In this document: positions 1-7,349 of the stretch, in pieces | Numbering within the stretch: position 1 is the stretch's first letter | Layout of the letters: every line of letters begins with the position of its first letter | NCBI RefSeq assembly: GCF_014698965.1 | Contig: NZ_JACXAE010000029.1 | Coordinates: forward strand, 120,094 to 184,093 | Origin: Iningainema tapete BLCC-T55 | GTDB taxonomy: Bacteria > Cyanobacteriota > Cyanobacteriia > Cyanobacteriales > Nostocaceae | Direction of reading: 5' to 3' | DNA length: 64,000 nucleotides | Position numbers and translations under genes: made by a program | The notes under the pieces: generated by a model | Told to the model about the DNA's origin: nothing | The model's database searches: none | Seen by the model: the letters and a program-made list of their open reading frames with translations, nothing else

Positions 1-733
1 CAATGTTAGCTAAATTATCCATCGCACCAATAAAAATCAAGCGGTGTCCCTCTGGATTAGTGGTGCGATAGGGAAATAAACTTAAATCTACACCATTGGG
101 AATGACAGTAATTTCAGTGTCAGGCTTAAACTTTTGCAGTTGAATTCTGTCTTCAAGTGTTGTTACGACAATTTTCGAGAACTTTGCGCAGTATTGTTGC
201 TCGTAGCGTCGTAAAAGAGGTAGATAGATAGTGTCTCGCAATTTATTTTCAGAAATCCCAGTTTCTAACTGATTGCGACAAGTACCGTAGACTGAACTGT
301 GAACATTGACTACGGTTTTTAGCTGTTTTGGGAAATTCTGCCGAATATAGATCTCATTTACGCTATGTTCACAGGTAACCACATCGCATTTCCCGGTTTG
401 GACAAAGTTATCAATCCAGTTTTGCATCTCCACAGAATAACGGTTTAAGACACTTGGCGGTGTACCTCGTTGTAAGAATGTAGCTAGACGCTGTAATTTT
501 GTTCGTATATTTACTGATGTACCAAGGTCTGTAGGACGATTAAAAATAACTAAGTTATCAACGCAATTGCGTAGTTCTACTATTTCAGCGTTTGTGACAT
601 CCGGTTCTTTTTGAGTTACCAAAGTGATGGCATGGTGTTGGCTCAGATATTTGAGTAGATTAAAAGTTCTTACCTGAGTTCCTCCTCGCGTTGGCGGATA
701 GGGAAATGTAGAAGATAACATTAAGATGTTCAT
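1..733 (-). CDS. Glycosyltransferase family 4 (GT-B fold), partial
   Basis: The reverse strand is open from an ATG at 733 to the window edge, so about 244 N-terminal residues are visible and the C-terminus is missing. The N-terminus reads MNILMLSSTFPYPPTRGG, the glycine-rich start typical of GT4 enzymes that transfer sugars from nucleotide-sugar donors. Further in are VHSSVYG, KIVVTTLEDR and the hallmark IPNGVDLSLF, followed by the start of the donor-binding half (LIFIGAM). It probably acts in cell-surface polysaccharide or glycolipid synthesis. It is divergent from two more sugar-transferase genes, which suggests a surface-glycan locus extending to the left. Family assignment is strong; donor and acceptor cannot be told. 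Confidence 0.85.
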   Translation of the reverse strand, partial: MNILMLSSTFPYPPTRGGTQVRTFNLLKYLSQHHAITLVTQKEPDVTNAEIVELRNCVDNLVIFNRPTDLGTSVNIRTKLQRLATFLQRGTPPSVLNRYSVEMQNWIDNFVQTGKCDVVTCEHSVNEIYIRQNFPKQLKTVVNVHSSVYGTCRNQLETGISENKLRDTIYLPLLRRYEQQYCAKFSKIVVTTLEDRIQLQKFKPDTEITVIPNGVDLSLFPYRTTNPEGHRLIFIGAMDNLANI

Positions 734-843
734 GCATTTATTATTTAAGGATACTTAGTATAGAGATAATAAATATCATGACCTATTGTTAATTTTATGT
801 CACTGTTCTGTATCTAAAATAAATATATTTAGGAGTTGCACTT

Positions 844-1857
844 ATGAAAAAAATCGGTATTTACACGCTTGCCAATGATGTAGTATGTGATCAACTAGTA
901 GCTTTGATCAATAGCATTGAAGCAAATGTCAGTTTAGATATACCCATTTGCATTATTCCTTACGATCAAAGACTAGATTTGGTGAAGCAGTTCGTTAATT
1001 CTAGAGAAAATATAACTCTCTACGATAACTGGGAATCACTACAACGGTGGGATAAGTTTGCCGAGGAAGTTTGGGCTGCTCATCCAGCAGCAAAACAAAC
1101 TAATTTAACTCGTAACGCTTGGTATAAAAGCCCGTTACTCAGAAAGTTAGCAGCTTATGACGGCGAGTTTGAGCAGTTTGTGTTTTATGATGCTGATAGT
1201 TTAGCAATGAAGCCGCTGGATAGTGTCTGGCAAAAGCTTGAAACATATGATTTTGTTTTTGATGATTGGGAACATATCAAACCTAGAGAAACTGCGGCGT
1301 TAGATTTAGCCTTGATTGAAGCTTCAGGCTTGTATCAGGAAAAAGATATTCGTCCTAAATTACATTGTTCTAGTTTTTTTGCTTCAAAACAAGGTATATT
1401 TTCTCCGGAAGAGATGCTAATGATGAAGAAACTCTTGATTGAACAAGGAGAAATTGCTTGGGTAACACGTTGGTGGGATGATGCCTTTTTGTTCAACTAT
1501 TTGACATTAAGGTGTCATCGCCCGTTTTTTAATTTTACACTCAGCCCTAATGGGCAAGAAAAAACAGGTAATTGTGCCAATGCAGATCCTTTTGTAAATA
1601 TAGATAATGTTCTTTATAACAAAGATGGATTAAAACCAATTCATCGCCTTCACTACATGGGTTATACTCCCACTGATTTTGCTCGTTTAAGTCGTGGTGA
1701 AGATGTCAATATTCGTTATCGGGATGAGTTTTTATACTACCGCTTTCTCAAACAACCAGAGCAAAAACCACAACATCTAAAACCACCTAGTCTATTGTCT
1801 AAAACAAATAGATTTTTGCAGAAAGTCACTAAAAAAGTACAAAGAACTATCTCTTGA
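844..1857 (+). CDS. Glycosyltransferase-like protein with DxD motif
   Basis: A 337-residue protein without a signal peptide. FVFYDADSLAM places a DxD motif at residues 116-118 after a hydrophobic strand, as in GT-A enzymes that bind a metal and a nucleotide-sugar. The N-terminal IGIYTLANDVV and the overall plan resemble Nostoc proteins of the Npun_R2821/Npun_R2822 type, a name I recall rather than looked up. The last 30 residues are basic, which could hold it at the membrane. The start ATG has GGAG ten bases upstream. It lies 10 bp before a GT2 gene and is probably cotranscribed with it. The exact reaction is unknown. Confidence 0.7.
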   Translation: MKKIGIYTLANDVVCDQLVALINSIEANVSLDIPICIIPYDQRLDLVKQFVNSRENITLYDNWESLQRWDKFAEEVWAAHPAAKQTNLTRNAWYKSPLLRKLAAYDGEFEQFVFYDADSLAMKPLDSVWQKLETYDFVFDDWEHIKPRETAALDLALIEASGLYQEKDIRPKLHCSSFFASKQGIFSPEEMLMMKKLLIEQGEIAWVTRWWDDAFLFNYLTLRCHRPFFNFTLSPNGQEKTGNCANADPFVNIDNVLYNKDGLKPIHRLHYMGYTPTDFARLSRGEDVNIRYRDEFLYYRFLKQPEQKPQHLKPPSLLSKTNRFLQKVTKKVQRTIS

Positions 1858-1867
1858 ACCTAATGAA

Positions 1868-2824
1868 ATGAATATTGTTCCTAAAGTAAGCGTTTGCATT
1901 CCCACTTATAATCGTGCTAATCTGCTGCCTTTCGCGATTGAAAGCGTACAGAAGCAAACTTATCAAGATTTTGAAATTATAGTTTGTGATGACGGTTCTC
2001 AGGACAGTACACCTGAATTGATGTCACAGCTAACAGACAATCGGATCAAATATATCCGTCATGGGCAAAATATTGGTAAAAGCAACAATATGCGCTCTGG
2101 CTTTGATGCGGCTATGGGCGAGTATTTTATTAAGTTTGATGATGACGATCGCCTGACTCCAGAGTTTCTCGCCCGAACGGTAGCCATCCTTGAGCAAAAT
2201 TCTAGCATTGATTTTGTTGGCACAGATCACTGGGTAATAGATATTAATAATGTACGCGATCGCGAAGCAACTCAAAGAAACTCTCAGCGCTGGGGAAGAA
2301 CAAATCTACCTGTAGGTATTGTCGAAAATTTATTAGAAGTAGTCTTTGTTAACCAAAGCTTTCAAATCGGAGCTACATTATTTCGTCGGCAAACCCTAAA
2401 AGAGTTAGGATTCATGCAGCCCAACTGGCAAAATTGTGAAGACAACGACTTATTTATCCGCCTAGCGTCTTCCGGGAAAAAAGGCTATTACATCCCAGAA
2501 TTATTGATGGAATATCGCTTTCATACCCAACAGCAAGAAATTAATCGGGCAATTCGTTATTTGTATGATAAAATGCGCTACTTGCAAAATTATAAATTTG
2601 ACTCAGAAAAGCTAGAAAAAATTAGGTTACAGCGTCTTACAGAAACACAGTTATTGTTAGGATTGAGGTTAATTGAAACAGGAGAAACGCAAAAAGGCAG
2701 AGAATTAGTTTTGGCAGGAAAGTCTTGTTCGCCTACCAAAGCATGGACAGGTTTAGGATTATCAATTTTACCTGTAAGCTGGCGGGGTAAAGCCTTTGAC
2801 TTAGTGCGCCGAATTAGGGGGTAA
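1868..2824 (+). CDS. Glycosyltransferase family 2
   Basis: A 318-residue GT-A enzyme. VSVCIPTYNRANLLPFAIES opens the nucleotide-binding fold, CDDGSQDST (residues 40-48) carries the first acidic pair, and FDDDDRL (residues 90-96) is the metal-binding motif. CEDNDLFIRL near residue 196 fits the usual position of the catalytic base region. It probably adds a sugar to a lipid- or protein-linked glycan at the cytoplasmic face of the membrane. It follows the preceding glycosyltransferase by 10 bp, as in an operon. The gene ends just before a cluster of dispersed repeats. The family is clear; the substrate is not. Confidence 0.88.
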   Translation: MNIVPKVSVCIPTYNRANLLPFAIESVQKQTYQDFEIIVCDDGSQDSTPELMSQLTDNRIKYIRHGQNIGKSNNMRSGFDAAMGEYFIKFDDDDRLTPEFLARTVAILEQNSSIDFVGTDHWVIDINNVRDREATQRNSQRWGRTNLPVGIVENLLEVVFVNQSFQIGATLFRRQTLKELGFMQPNWQNCEDNDLFIRLASSGKKGYYIPELLMEYRFHTQQQEINRAIRYLYDKMRYLQNYKFDSEKLEKIRLQRLTETQLLLGLRLIETGETQKGRELVLAGKSCSPTKAWTGLGLSILPVSWRGKAFDLVRRIRG

Positions 2825-2842
2825 ATCGTAGGGGCGATTGCT

Positions 2843-2950
2843 GGTTCCTACGCTCTGCGTGGGAACCCATTCTTGGAGGCTCAGCCTCCAGAACTACACT
2901 AGAGGCAGAGCCTCTCTAACTGCATTCCCAGGCTCCAGCCTGGGAACGAG
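2843..2950 (+). repeat. Dispersed palindrome-rich repeat, CTCGTTCC family, copy 1
   Basis: Non-coding block beginning GGTTCCTACGCTCTGCGTGG and ending TGGGAACGAG, with internal hairpins such as GGAGGCTCAGCCTCC. The ends are near inverted repeats of each other (GTTCC / GGAAC). A related block lies at 56919-57029 and a half copy at 2981-3041. It sits directly behind the GT2 gene. Short reading frames through it are not credible genes. Confidence 0.8.
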
Positions 2951-2980
2951 AGATAGGCGCTTGTTTTGGGGTTTCCATTA

Positions 2981-3041
2981 CTCGTTCCTACGCTCTGCGT
3001 GGGAACCCATTCTTGGAGGCTCAGCCTCCAGAACTATACTT
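2981..3041 (+). repeat. Dispersed repeat, CTCGTTCC family, truncated copy 2
   Basis: A half copy of the repeat at 2843-2950. From GTTCCTACGCTCTGC to the CAGAACTA end, 53 bases are identical in the two copies. The right half is missing, and the methyltransferase gene begins about 30 bases later. The near-perfect direct repeat suggests a recent duplication or insertion. Confidence 0.8.
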
Positions 3042-3070
3042 TGTTATACTAAATTGTTGAGTTTTAAACT

Positions 3071-4075
3071 TTGACATTGCAGTGCATTCCCTACTCTAAT
3101 TTTGTTGACACACAACTGCAACTACCCCCCAAAAACAACAATGAACCTTTAGCGATTGATTTATTTGCTGGTTGTGGTGGGCTTGCGCTCGGTTTTGAAG
3201 CCGCTGGCTTTAAAACTATTGGTTACGAAATTTTAGAAGATGCCTGTGCAACTTATCGGCATAATTTGCATAGTTCATGTCATCAGGTAAATTTAACACC
3301 ATCATCTGTTGTAGAGACGTTAAGTGCAACGTCTTTACAGAAACCAGACTTTATCATTGGTGGTCCTCCGTGTCAACCCTTTAGTGTCGGTGGGCATCAA
3401 CTGGGTTTAAAAGATAGTCGTGACGGCTTCCCAACTTTTATTTCTACAGTTGAGCATTATCGTCCAAAACTGGCTTTATTTGAAAATGTGCGGGGAATGC
3501 TCTTTCGCAACAAAAAATATTTTACAGAAATTGTTTTTGCACTGCAACAACTTGGTTATATTGTCGAATGGCAAATCTTAAACGCCGCCGATTATGGAGT
3601 ACCTCAAAAAAGAGAACGACTTTTTTGTGTGGCACATAAAGGCGGTTGGAAATGGCCGCAAAAAACACATTCTCAATCACCTTATACTGCGGGTGACGCT
3701 TTGGCAGAATTAGCATATTTAGCGCCACCGAACTCAAAATTTCTGACTCCTAATATGGATGAATATATTAAGAAGTACGAAATAGCATCCAAATGTATCA
3801 AGCCCAGAGATCTTCATCTGGATGCACCTTCTCGCACAGTAACTTGCCGGAATTTATGCGGAGCAACTGGCGATATGTTACGGATACGCTTGCCCGATGG
3901 ACGAAGAAGAAGACTAACAGTGCGTGAAGGTGCTAGGCTGCAAAGTTTCCCCGATTGGTTTGAATTTCAGGGTTCTGAAAATAGCCAATTTAACCAGATT
4001 GGAAATGCTGTTCCTCCTCTATTAGTAAAGGTTATAGCTTATTGTGTTAAGGCTTATTTGAATAACGAGTATTAA
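3071..4075 (+). CDS. DNA (cytosine-5-)-methyltransferase, apparently orphan
   Basis: It methylates C5 of cytosine in double-stranded DNA using S-adenosylmethionine. The canonical motifs are in order: I (DLFAGCGGLALGFE, residues 30-43), IV with the catalytic cysteine (GGPPCQPFS, Cys101), VI (FENVRG, around 138), VIII (QKRERLF, 179-185) and X (QIGNAVPPL near the C-terminus). The target-recognition region is roughly residues 250-290, and its target cannot be read by eye. No ATG precedes motif I; the start is probably TTG at 3071 or 3077. Residues 81-90 are encoded by an in-frame palindromic repeat at 3311-3339. No restriction endonuclease gene lies next to it, so it may be a solitary methylase as known in Anabaena. 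Confidence 0.88.
   Translation: MTLQCIPYSNFVDTQLQLPPKNNNEPLAIDLFAGCGGLALGFEAAGFKTIGYEILEDACATYRHNLHSSCHQVNLTPSSVVETLSATSLQKPDFIIGGPPCQPFSVGGHQLGLKDSRDGFPTFISTVEHYRPKLALFENVRGMLFRNKKYFTEIVFALQQLGYIVEWQILNAADYGVPQKRERLFCVAHKGGWKWPQKTHSQSPYTAGDALAELAYLAPPNSKFLTPNMDEYIKKYEIASKCIKPRDLHLDAPSRTVTCRNLCGATGDMLRIRLPDGRRRRLTVREGARLQSFPDWFEFQGSENSQFNQIGNAVPPLLVKVIAYCVKAYLNNEY
3311..3339 (+). repeat. GTAGAGACG palindromic element inside the methyltransferase gene
   Basis: A 29-bp imperfect palindrome (gtagagacgtt ... caacgtctttaca) matching the family seen between genes at 8611, 9916, 36048, 36915 and 40566. Here it is read through in frame and encodes VETLSATSLQ between methylase motifs I and IV, a region that varies among C5-methylases. 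Confidence 0.75.
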
Positions 4076-4169
4076 AATCAGAAAAAATTAGTTAACCCAC
4101 TCAATAGGTCAACTTGGCAGCGCTAACTTCTTATAGACAACTTATACTGTTGTTGAAGTAGCTTTAAGC

Positions 4170-4217
4170 ATTATATTAATTCAATGGTTTTTAAGTTTAC
4201 CATCTAATTAATATAAT
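4170..4217. repeat. AT-rich inverted repeat behind the methyltransferase
   Basis: ATTATATTAATT at 4170-4181 is repeated in inverted form as AATTAATATAAT at 4206-4217, giving a perfect 12-bp stem with a 24-base spacer. It lies between two convergent genes. It is not GC-rich, so it is a weak terminator candidate at best. Confidence 0.4.
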
Positions 4218-4268
4218 AGTTCAAACAGTAAAATAGCTAATTAAATAATAAGTATGTTCTCTCTCAAA

Positions 4269-4460
4269 TTAATCTTGTTGAGCTAGACCTTCTTGTAACA
4301 TGCCTGCAATAACCCATTCTCGGATCTTCGCACTACGATTTGGCAGAGATCTGAGAATCTGGTCGTAGGGGTCTGGTATTTGAAACGATAGAGGTTTTCT
4401 GTCCCCTACCCCAAGACCTTGATCTTTGAATTGAGTTTTTTTGCTGCCTACTCCAGCCAT
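4269..4460 (-). CDS. Small ribbon-helix-helix-like protein
   Basis: A 63-residue protein. The second half, PLSFQIPDPYDQILRSLP followed by NRSAKIREWVIAGML, has the shape of a strand plus two helices found in small ribbon-helix-helix DNA-binding proteins of cyanobacteria. The N-terminus is short and basic. It starts 42 bases from a perfect 18-bp palindrome that separates it from a divergent small gene, the usual arrangement for an autoregulating repressor. The fold is judged by eye only. A similar pattern occurs in the small frame at 11286-11460. Confidence 0.5.
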   Translation of the reverse strand: MAGVGSKKTQFKDQGLGVGDRKPLSFQIPDPYDQILRSLPNRSAKIREWVIAGMLQEGLAQQD

Positions 4461-4501
4461 TGCCCACTCCTTTAAAAAGTTTTACCTTTAATAGCTTGAC
4501 T

Positions 4502-4519
4502 ATCCACCTATAGGTGGAT
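4502..4519. promoter_or_regulatory. Perfect 18-bp palindrome, candidate operator
   Basis: ATCCACCTATAGGTGGAT is its own reverse complement over all 18 bases. It lies between the divergent genes at 4269-4460 and 4607-4849. A two-fold-symmetric site beside a gene for a putative ribbon-helix-helix protein suggests an autoregulatory operator, but binding is inferred. Confidence 0.5.
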
Positions 4520-4606
4520 TAATATATTAAAGTGATTTTAACCACCGCGAAACTTTTCTCTGGAGCACAGCGGTGGCTTGACCAAAACTCAACAAGGAAT
4601 CCGATC

Positions 4607-4849
4607 ATGTCCCATTTTAGCACTAAAACCACCATTGGTGTCATAAAGCATAACGTTAAACACCTGTTAGGGGTAAAAGACACTGCGCTGGTCAAAAAGT
4701 GGGCAATAGAGAATGGGCTGGGCAAATTGGATATGAGGAGGAAGTACTGCTGGCAGCTGGTGTTAGAAGCTGTATTTGTGGCGATACATAAGAGTCGGAG
4801 CCTGTGCGGTATGGGTCAACTTGAACAAGAGTGGGCGATCGCGGCTTAG
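4607..4849 (+). CDS. Hypothetical protein, 80 aa
   Basis: I do not recognise this protein. The ATG at 4607 is preceded by AAGGA at a good distance and is preferred over the longer frame from 4532, which would begin next to the palindrome. The product is basic and has no signal peptide or membrane segment. HNVKHLLGVKDTALVKKW followed by AIENGLGKLD could form a helix-turn-helix-like helical pair. It is divergent from the ribbon-helix-helix-like gene, and the two may form a small regulatory unit. Confidence 0.4.
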   Translation: MSHFSTKTTIGVIKHNVKHLLGVKDTALVKKWAIENGLGKLDMRRKYCWQLVLEAVFVAIHKSRSLCGMGQLEQEWAIAA

Positions 4850-4853
4850 TGTG

Positions 4854-5372
4854 CTAACGCAAAATAAAATAATACACCGCATCTAAACCGAAAATATGAA
4901 CTTGCTTCTCGTACCTCAAACCAGCTTTTTCCATCACTCGTCGTGATGCTGTGTTTTCAGGAAAAGCAAGTGCAATAATTTTATCTAGCTTGGCAACGTC
5001 AAATCCAAATTTAATTGCCGCTTTCGTCGCAACTGTAGCAATACCTTTTCCCCAATGCGCTTTTGCTAAAGCATAGAGAACTTCTACTTCTTTGAGTTCT
5101 TCAAGATAACGCAAGCCACAATAGCCAATCATTGATGATAAAGAGTTATCCTCAATTGCCCAAATCCCATATCCAAACTTCTGCCAATGTTCGACGAAAT
5201 AGGCAAGTGACTTTTCGGTTTGCTCTCGTGGAATCGGCTTACCGCGACTGGGCAAAAATTTCGTCACTTCTGTGTCTAACCATATTGCTGCAAGCGTATC
5301 TAAATCAGATAACTGTAACGGTTTCATTGTGAAATCAGCAAATTGAAGTGTAGCTGGGAAAAAAGTGTTCAT
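4854..5372 (-). CDS. GNAT-family N-acetyltransferase (RimJ/RimL-like)
   Basis: A 172-residue acetyl-CoA-dependent acetyltransferase. The N-terminal half, LQLSDLDTLAAIWLDTEVTK, is the substrate-side start of RimJ/RimL-type proteins. The acetyl-CoA loop is LAKAHWGKGIATVATKAAI (residues about 107-125), and ENTASRRVMEKAGLRYE is the conserved GNAT motif B. Such enzymes acetylate protein N-termini or small molecules such as antibiotics; the substrate here is unknown. It is 11 bp downstream of rtcA on the same strand and probably shares its transcript. Confidence 0.82.
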   Translation of the reverse strand: MNTFFPATLQFADFTMKPLQLSDLDTLAAIWLDTEVTKFLPSRGKPIPREQTEKSLAYFVEHWQKFGYGIWAIEDNSLSSMIGYCGLRYLEELKEVEVLYALAKAHWGKGIATVATKAAIKFGFDVAKLDKIIALAFPENTASRRVMEKAGLRYEKQVHIFGLDAVYYFILR

Positions 5373-5383
5373 ATCGATCTGGT

Positions 5384-6436
5384 TTATTTAATAGTTTGCT
5401 TTATTACTGGAGCGATCGCCACCTTTTTCTCCACTTCATCCACAGTTACCTGTGCTAGCTCAAATTGTTCAATTACCCAAGCGTTTGTCTTCAAGTGCCG
5501 ACTAACAACAGCTACTTGGTACTCACTTTTCTCTGAGGCTAAAGCAGCTGGTAAAAGTAACTGATCTGCTAAATGTTCATCCAATGCTGCACCAGTTGCA
5601 TGAAATCTTAACATTTCCTCACAAGCTATAGACGCTACTGTTTCTGCTGCCAATCCGAGCCGCCCCAACGCACCAAACCCAGCCAAGGTATTCTCGTACT
5701 CAGCAGTGAGAAACAAACCAGCCCCTGGTGCTACACCCTTGGCTCTTAGTGGCTGTACATTAGCTTTCAATTGAGCTTCACGTAACAAATTCTCAGCACG
5801 CATCGCCATTCTTTGCGGAATGTGGGAAGGTAATTCCGTTACTACCGCCAGCCCCCGCACACCAACCAAATCACCACGTTCAACTAAATTGATCCCACTA
5901 ATACTACCACCACGAATTAACAACTTCACTTCTCCTCCACCGCGAGGATACCAGCCCCAAGCCTTTAACTCCACCTCCGCTTGCACACCCATTTGCTGTA
6001 GCATAGGTAGATAGACTTGCTCAATGTAAGTTATTGAAGGGCTGTGACTGACATGAGTTCCGCCGCGTAGGGTTACTTCGGAGTCACCATCCGCAAGTGC
6101 TAGGGGCAAGAGAATAGTTTGTAATACTAGAGCTAGAGCACCTGCAGAACCCCCTGGAAGTGCCTCGCTGACATCGAACGTATAACTTCCCGCTTGCACG
6201 AAATTACCGGGAACAAACTCCAGTGTCATTGAACCCAAAGCATCTCCCTTTACTTGGGCATGACAAATTGCCGCAGCAGCGCGAACCGCTGTCAAGTGTT
6301 GGGCAGCTAATCCTGGTTTTTCGCGTCCAGCACGGATACGATTTATCTGTAAAGGTTTACCAGTAATTGCAGCTAAACTCAAAGAGGTGCGGAGAATTTG
6401 TCCCCCTCCCTCACCGTAGGAACCGTCAATTATCAT
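5384..6436 (-). CDS. rtcA: RNA 3'-terminal phosphate cyclase
   Basis: The enzyme converts RNA 3'-phosphate ends to 2',3'-cyclic phosphates with ATP through a covalent enzyme-AMP intermediate, as in RNA repair. The start is set at IIDGSYGEGGGQILRTSL, the conserved N-terminus of the family; eight residues upstream of it are probably not translated. Other marks are RAGREKPGLAAQHL, the glycine-rich GGSAGALAL, and DEHLADQLLLPAALA, which carries the histidine that accepts AMP. At about 350 residues it has the usual length. No rtcB lies beside it. It is followed by a GNAT gene. Confidence 0.93.
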   Translation of the reverse strand: MIIDGSYGEGGGQILRTSLSLAAITGKPLQINRIRAGREKPGLAAQHLTAVRAAAAICHAQVKGDALGSMTLEFVPGNFVQAGSYTFDVSEALPGGSAGALALVLQTILLPLALADGDSEVTLRGGTHVSHSPSITYIEQVYLPMLQQMGVQAEVELKAWGWYPRGGGEVKLLIRGGSISGINLVERGDLVGVRGLAVVTELPSHIPQRMAMRAENLLREAQLKANVQPLRAKGVAPGAGLFLTAEYENTLAGFGALGRLGLAAETVASIACEEMLRFHATGAALDEHLADQLLLPAALASEKSEYQVAVVSRHLKTNAWVIEQFELAQVTVDEVEKKVAIAPVIKQTIK

Positions 6437-6585
6437 ATTGATTTTAGTTGTTGTTGGCACAAGCGGTAATTATACTTATGCCAATCAATAGAGAGCTATA
6501 GTGAATGAACTGGCGGTAGAGGCTATGAATTTTCACAGTCTTTGGTGACAACTCATACAATAAAATAGCTCTGTTTTCTCAGATT

Positions 6586-7056
6586 TTAACTTAATCGTAA
6601 AGTACATTCTAAAATCAGTTTTTGATTTACGTGGGAGTAGGGTTGAATTTCCACAGCGCGACGAAAAGCTTGGATAGCTTTAACGTACTCTCCCATTGCA
6701 GCATGGCACAAGCCCATACCGTGAAGTGCGCCAAAGTGTACTGGATTAAGATTAACAACCATTCGACAGTCTGCTAGAGACTTTTGATACTGGCAGGTGG
6801 TGTAGTAAAGGAAAGCACGACGATTCCATGCTTCAGCAAAATCTGGTTGATCTTGGATTAGTTCATTTAGTACAGTTTCGGCTTCAGTAATTTCTCCTGA
6901 ATCGAGCAACTTTTGACTACGTTCAATTGTTTGCAGTCCAGAAATCCCTTTTTGCTGAAACCACAGACGCCAAAGTTTCTTGGTTGCCTGTTCGCGGATG
7001 GTTTCATCAGGATTTTTCAAGTCTTCAAGTAAGGAATTGACAAATAAAGAATCCAT
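6586..7056 (-). CDS. TPR-repeat protein
   Basis: A 156-residue soluble protein. From about residue 50 it has helical repeats of TPR type: AETVLNELIQDQPDFAEAW, then NRRAFLYYTTCQYQKSLADC, then ALHGMGLCHAAMGEYVKAIQ. The N-terminal 40 residues, LLEDLKNPDETIREQATKKL, look like a HEAT-type helical pair. It probably acts as a protein-protein adaptor; a more precise role cannot be given. It is divergent from the uracil-degradation cluster and shares the intergenic region that holds the candidate NtcA site. Confidence 0.75.
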   Translation of the reverse strand: MDSLFVNSLLEDLKNPDETIREQATKKLWRLWFQQKGISGLQTIERSQKLLDSGEITEAETVLNELIQDQPDFAEAWNRRAFLYYTTCQYQKSLADCRMVVNLNPVHFGALHGMGLCHAAMGEYVKAIQAFRRAVEIQPYSHVNQKLILECTLRLS

Positions 7057-7193
7057 GAATTGTCGTCACTGAATGTAAGTGTGGACTAAAGTTCGCACAA
7101 ATTTATCACATAATTATCACACAAGTAACTTTTTACGTTACTTTCAAAATTGATCGTTTAATTGCAAATTAAGCAATATATGTGTGATTTGTT

Positions 7194-7235
7194 GTAGTCT
7201 GTAATACTATTATTGGTATAAACCAGATTTACATT
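7194..7235 (+). promoter_or_regulatory. Candidate NtcA-activated promoter of the uracil cluster
   Basis: GTA GTCTGTAA TAC at 7194-7207 is an exact match to the NtcA consensus GTA-N8-TAC. Exactly 22 bases later, TACATT at 7230-7235 fits the TAN3T minus-10 box. The spacing is the canonical one for class II NtcA-activated promoters of cyanobacteria. Transcription would start near 7242, about 108 bases before the URC1-like gene. The match is seen in the sequence; activity is inferred. Confidence 0.6.
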
Positions 7236-7349
7236 CGTTAGTGATTGGTCATTAGTAACCCAGACTTTTACAAATCATGACCACTGGGTAGTTGTTTATA
7301 AATCGCTAATGACTAAAAATTAATAAAAAGTGACAAACAAGAAGCGACT

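Noticed and set aside
2838..3074. A 78-codon open frame between the GT2 and methyltransferase genes
   Set aside because: It is made of dispersed repeat sequence and has no protein features.
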